Of a DNA stretch of 28,569 nucleotides, positions 25,546-28,569 are shown piece after piece. Position numbers and translations under genes: made by a program. Position 1 is the stretch's first letter, and each line of letters starts with the position of its first letter. The stretch spans positions 1-28,569 of the forward strand of contig JANWLI010000031.1 of assembly GCA_025450975.1 (NCBI GenBank), read 5' to 3'. The stretch comes from Candidatus Kapaibacterium sp. Its GTDB lineage: Bacteria; Bacteroidota; Ignavibacteria; Palsa-1295. The notes beneath the pieces are model-generated. The model did no database searches and was not told the DNA's origin. It saw nothing but the letters and a program-made list of their open reading frames with translations.

Positions 25546-25823
25546 TACGCGGCCTTGCGGCGTTGTTGTGACGATCGTTGCAAGCCGTCGCGGGTGAATT
25601 GTTCTACTAGCTTTTCCCAGGTTACTTTCTTCTTCTTTGCGAGTTTCTGCAATTCCTGTACGAGTTCGAGAGAAAAGACGACGGCGTTTTCGTCCGAGCT
25701 GCGTTTAAGGTTTGGGAATGAGACGAGTTGGAGCTTGGCCGGATCAATGTATTCGGCGGAATCGTGAGTCGCCCAAAACTCGCGTTCTTCCTGTTCGGTC
25801 TCAAATTTTGGGTCCTTTTTCAC
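25545..25823 (-). CDS. CopG/BrnA-type antitoxin-like protein
   Basis: 92 residues. PKFETEQEEREFWATHDSAEYID (residues 5-27) is the start typical of the CopG-type antitoxin family PF12441, and the C-terminal half is a short ribbon-helix-helix-like stretch (VVFSLELVQELQKLAKKKKVTWEKLVEQFTRDGL). Such proteins normally bind DNA and neutralise a toxin encoded next to them. Here the next gene is DUF2283 and no BrnT-like toxin is visible, so the partner is unclear. It follows the 68-residue gene by 11 bases. Confidence 0.8.
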   Translation of the reverse strand: MKKDPKFETEQEEREFWATHDSAEYIDPAKLQLVSFPNLKRSSDENAVVFSLELVQELQKLAKKKKVTWEKLVEQFTRDGLQRSSQQRRKAA

Positions 25824-25834
25824 TCCGTGGACAA

Positions 25835-26041
25835 CTATTTGTTCTCTAACAGCACCCAGTCGCTTGTCCCAGAACGGGATGGGGGAAAAACTTCGCCTTT
25901 TGATAAAGGAATCGTATTATATGGAGGGTCTTGACACTTGTAAATTCCAGACACACGGCACTGTTCGCCCGTCTTACCAGAAACCGGTTTTCCGGTAAAA
26001 TCTTTAACATATTCGCTATATGGTGGCTGGCTCACTTTCAC
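25835..26041 (-). CDS. Small conserved-looking protein with CxxSGIY...KGExFPP motif
   Basis: 68 residues. The stretch QCRVSGIYKCQDPP followed by IPLSKGEVFPP and WVLL resembles a family of small uncharacterised bacterial proteins (compare YjzC-type) with a G-x-Y ... L-KGD-x-FPP core. Two Cys (in QCRV and KCQD) might bind metal, but this is a guess. Its ATG overlaps the end of the membrane protein gene by 4 bases, indicating coupling. Confidence 0.6.
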   Translation of the reverse strand: MKVSQPPYSEYVKDFTGKPVSGKTGEQCRVSGIYKCQDPPYNTIPLSKGEVFPPSRSGTSDWVLLENK

Positions 26042-26619
26042 TCTATACTAACCAAGCGAACTTTGTGAACAGTTTCACTCCTCTCGACGGAAATGAAGTG
26101 GATAACCGTACAAGCTACTAGCGCTCCAATCGTACATACAATGAGAAATTTTACTCGATTCAAATATAATTGCTGTGCATCGTTTTGAGAACGATTAAAA
26201 TCAGCAACCTGAACGTAGCGGCTTATAAGTCCTTCCTCAAACTCAGCATTAACTAATGAACGTAATGCTTCAGGTGGAAGTGTGTCGTTATCCACTACTA
26301 TGTTTTGGCCTAAAACTTCCTCCCATTGAACAAAGCGTTCTGATCGTGCTATTTTTGCACGGTCTTTGTCTAAAAATAGAATTAGTAAAAAGACCAAAGA
26401 ACCCACTAGCGAGAGTAGCGCCAGTGAAAACAGTGCCACGAATAAATAATCAACGACAGCGACAAAGACCCATCCGTGATTCTCATAAAAATAGATCACC
26501 GCACTACCCAGCAAGATCGTGAGTGTAATAGGAGTGTTAATAGCCGACTTTAGCTTCTCGCCAAGTTCGATCTCAAAATCATAACGCTCCTTATAAAAAT
26601 CGTATCTACTAAAAGCCAC
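26038..26619 (-). CDS. Uncharacterised membrane protein with three hydrophobic segments
   Basis: 193 residues with hydrophobic segments at about 28-46, 52-83 (long, possibly two helices) and 160-180. A soluble, charged stretch of about 70 residues (KIARSERFVQWEEVLGQ ... LISRYVQVADFNRSQN) lies between the second and third. I do not recognise the family. It is the first gene of a four-gene minus-strand unit followed by the 68-residue protein, the CopG-like antitoxin and DUF2283, with overlaps or very short gaps. A membrane-acting effector is possible but unsupported. Confidence 0.7.
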   Translation of the reverse strand: MAFSRYDFYKERYDFEIELGEKLKSAINTPITLTILLGSAVIYFYENHGWVFVAVVDYLFVALFSLALLSLVGSLVFLLILFLDKDRAKIARSERFVQWEEVLGQNIVVDNDTLPPEALRSLVNAEFEEGLISRYVQVADFNRSQNDAQQLYLNRVKFLIVCTIGALVACTVIHFISVERSETVHKVRLVSIE

Positions 26620-27474
26620 GCTACGAATTAGACAATATTAGAGAAAATTATGCTCGTAATGGAGCGGTGCAAGTGGAGAGGTAGCTCCTGCTTGTAGGCG
26701 CGTCCGCAGTCTGCGGAGTCAGTGTGGATCTGGCTTCGGTGCAAATATAAGATGAAAAATAGGGTGGTGGACGGGCGTTCGGTCGGTCAGGGATACATCG
26801 CCCTTTCAGGGCTAGCTGATGAGATGCTGTTCTTCCTGGGGCTTTCGCCCCAGGCTGCGGGTACAGTGTCCCTCCGGGACAACCGAGTTAGTCCCGTCAG
26901 GGACGATAGTGTTCGAGCCCAGGGCGTAAGCCCTGGGACAAGAAGCAGTAACATATTTCAAGTCCCGTAGGGACGACAGATCGAGGGGAGCCATGATCGG
27001 CATTTGCTCGCTTGCTCTGTCGTCCCTCCGGGACTTTTTCTGTCTTCGTATTCTACGTCCCGGCACTTACGTGCCGGGCTGGAACACTGACGTCCCTTGC
27101 GGGACTGGGGGCGTGCGCGGCGTGTCCCTACGGGCTACCATGCTACACGTGCATTGTCCCTTCAGAGACAATGCGGTTAGTCCCGTGAGGGACGGCAGTG
27201 TTCGAGCCCAGGGCGTAAGCCCTGGGACAAGAAGCGCGATCATATTTGAAGTCCCGTAGGGACAACAGATCGAGTGGGAGCATGGTCGGCATGTGCTCGC
27301 ATGTTCTGTCGTCCCTACGGGACTCTGTCTCAACTCATTTTTACATTCCCGGCACTTACGTGCCGGGCTGGAACACTGTCGTCCCTTGCGGGACTGGACA
27401 CGCGCGGCGTGTCCCTACGGGGAAGCCACTAGAGTTTCAGTATACTATTTACGAGTTATCTTAGTTAGATACGT
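26620..27474. repeat. Dense palindromic repeat field with a tandem duplication of about 290 bases
   Basis: No gene is credible here, although several frames are open. Palindromes follow each other closely: CCTGGGGC/GCCCCAGG (26835-26854), GCCCAGGGCG/AGCCCTGGGAC (26917 and 27206), GTCCCTCCGGGAC-type and GTCCCGTAGGGAC-type units, and CCCGGCAC/GTGCCGGG (27059 and 27358). The block 26864-27134 recurs at 27152-27421 with the same element order. Confidence 0.8.
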
Positions 27475-27711
27475 ATGCTAAAAACACTTAAAGTGAGGGT
27501 TGCGGATCGTATTCGGGAAATCCTTCTGGAAAAGGGGATAAAGCAAAAGGACTTGCCCGAGTCTACGGGGTACTCCGAGTCGTATATAAGCCTTATCATG
27601 TCAGGGAATATCAATCTAACCGTCGAATCAATAGATGCCTTAGAAAAGGCTCTAAAGTCGCCAATCGTAACCATAGAAACTCTATTAGCCTCGTCTTTAC
27701 GGGGCAAGTGA
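27475..27711 (+). CDS. XRE-family helix-turn-helix regulator
   Basis: 78 residues. RVADRIREILLEKGIKQKDLPESTGYSESYISLIMSGNINLTVESIDALEKAL (about residues 8-60) is a complete Cro/C1-type helix-turn-helix domain, with IKQKDLPESTGYSESYISLIMSG as the recognition part. The fold fills almost the whole protein. There is no adjacent toxin gene; repeats surround it on both sides. It may be a solitary regulator or the remnant of a toxin-antitoxin or phage control region. Confidence 0.88.
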   Translation: MLKTLKVRVADRIREILLEKGIKQKDLPESTGYSESYISLIMSGNINLTVESIDALEKALKSPIVTIETLLASSLRGK

Positions 27712-27964
27712 TTCCAAAGACTACAATGCGTTGAATAGCCAGTGGCGTTAAAAAGCGGCCGGCTACAAGACATCGAGGGATTCCCGCCGAGGCGGATCTG
27801 CGACTTCGCTGTCGCTCAGAATTTCGGCACATCCGAGGTGGGGCACTGCATGCAGTGCCCCTACCTGTTGTGCGATGTGGTATCGGTACGGACATACGCG
27901 GCTTACCTGGTACGGAAGGAAATACATGCATCTCATGTTGAGTAGCGAGTAATAGTCGGAAGGA
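27712..27964. repeat. Repeat-containing spacer before the glycosyltransferase
   Basis: It holds GGCTACAAGACATCGAGGGATT (shared with 25243) and the palindrome GGGGCACTGCATGCAGTGCCCC at 27840-27861. Short reading frames here look spurious. Confidence 0.65.
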
Positions 27965-28569
27965 TTGAACAAACTCACTACAGCACTTCTGCTGACGCTT
28001 TTCACGCTGGCGATCAGGTTACTGACCGTCGATCTTCAGTATGCAAATATTTCCTACGATGCGGCAAATCATCTGTGGGGGACGCATGAATACTCGATCG
28101 CCACCGGCCAGCCGCACCTTCCCGGCTACTACCTGTACATTTCAGCGATCCGCGTGCTAGGCTCGATAACGGGATCGATGCAGGACGCGATCATCCTGCT
28201 CTCGGTGCTCTGCACGACGTTCGCAACTGGGTTATTTTATTTGTTTCTCCGGAAGTTCTGGCCGCAACGTGTCGCAGTTGCCTTTGCAATTCTGCTTGCC
28301 GTTAATCCTGTGGTGTGGGTGTATGGTATCGTGTCTGACATCTATGCTGTCGACCTGTTTATTTCTCTGGCAATGGTGCTTGCGCTCACGTCGGGAAGAT
28401 GGATCTATCTGAGTCCGCTCATTTTTACACTGGCATTGGGCGTACGTCCGACTTCCCCGCTGCTGCTGATCCCGATCTATCTGTACTGCTGGTACATGTT
28501 CTCAAAAACCGATCGATTTACGTGGCGCTTTATGGTAACAGCGCATTGCGTGGCGATCGCAGTTCTTGC
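27965..28569 (+). CDS. Membrane glycosyltransferase-like protein (GT-C fold), N-terminal part, runs off the right edge
   Basis: Open from a TTG at 27965, just after an in-frame stop (TAG at 27953), to the end of the window (201 residues seen). No ATG is available for another 220 bases, so TTG is the likely start, although no Shine-Dalgarno lies at a good distance. The protein has a signal-anchor-like first helix (LTTALLLTLFTLAIRLL). YANISYDAANHLWGTHEYSI carries the first-loop Asp typical of GT-C enzymes, followed by GQPHLPGYYLYI. At least four further membrane helices follow (AIILLSVLCTTFATGLFYLFL, VAVAFAILLAVNPVVWVYGI and others). It could be a lipid-linked sugar transferase similar to the PMT/DUF2723 type; the acceptor is unknown. 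Confidence 0.75.
   Translation, partial: MNKLTTALLLTLFTLAIRLLTVDLQYANISYDAANHLWGTHEYSIATGQPHLPGYYLYISAIRVLGSITGSMQDAIILLSVLCTTFATGLFYLFLRKFWPQRVAVAFAILLAVNPVVWVYGIVSDIYAVDLFISLAMVLALTSGRWIYLSPLIFTLALGVRPTSPLLLIPIYLYCWYMFSKTDRFTWRFMVTAHCVAIAVL

Noticed and set aside
26722..27464. Several short reading frames in the palindrome field, and a possible CRISPR array
   Set aside because: The frames are translated palindromes, and the repeats are inverted, of many kinds and irregularly spaced, without a constant repeat and spacers or cas genes.
27742..27945. 67-residue reading frame between XRE and glycosyltransferase genes
   Set aside because: It covers palindromic repeats and has no conserved sequence.

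Overview
The window looks like a chromosomal piece of a Bacteroidota/Chlorobiota-type (FCB group) bacterium. Three large secreted proteins end in a type IX secretion (T9SS) sorting domain of the 'PNP...G.Y..R' kind. Several genes follow an AT-rich TAnnTTTG box, the Bacteroidota-style promoter, and the ribosomal proteins fit that group. A lineage such as Kapabacteria or Ignavibacteria would fit, but I cannot assign it from sequence alone.

Layout. 1-4640 (minus strand) is the start of the S10 ribosomal operon preceded by tuf: tuf, rpsJ, rplC, rplD, rplW, rplB, rpsS and a partial rplV. It is followed (4640-9608) by a repeat-rich stretch with a DUF6064 membrane protein, a REP-associated tyrosine transposase flanked by its probable palindromes, and a large T9SS secreted protein with FG-GAP-like motifs. 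9609-10124 holds the tmRNA gene (ssrA) and a degenerate tRNA-like element. 10231-15088 carries an epimerase of the TIGR01777 type and a 1263-residue T9SS surface protein. 15263-16536 is rplU-rpmA and an AMIN-like lipoprotein. 18949-21677 is rpsO and pnp (PNPase with an RGG-rich tail). The right end holds an antitoxin/DUF2283 operon, a dense palindromic repeat field, a lone XRE regulator and the start of a GT-C type membrane glycosyltransferase.

Two AT-rich accessory cassettes are inserted between these housekeeping genes. The first (16533-18799, minus) is a compact three-gene unit: an 86-residue small protein, a class I SAM methyltransferase, and a protein with the HExxH...FYxPWR signature of the HEXXH-motif peptide hydroxylase family. 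It has the architecture of a ribosomally made, modified peptide (RiPP) pathway and is the best candidate for an undescribed system. The second (21878-23880, plus) is a translationally coupled pair: a ParB/sulfiredoxin-fold protein with a helix-turn-helix and an Mrr-like nuclease. It looks like a small defence module.

About one fifth of the window is intergenic sequence filled with short palindromes and dispersed repeats in at least six families, some of them duplicated around genes.
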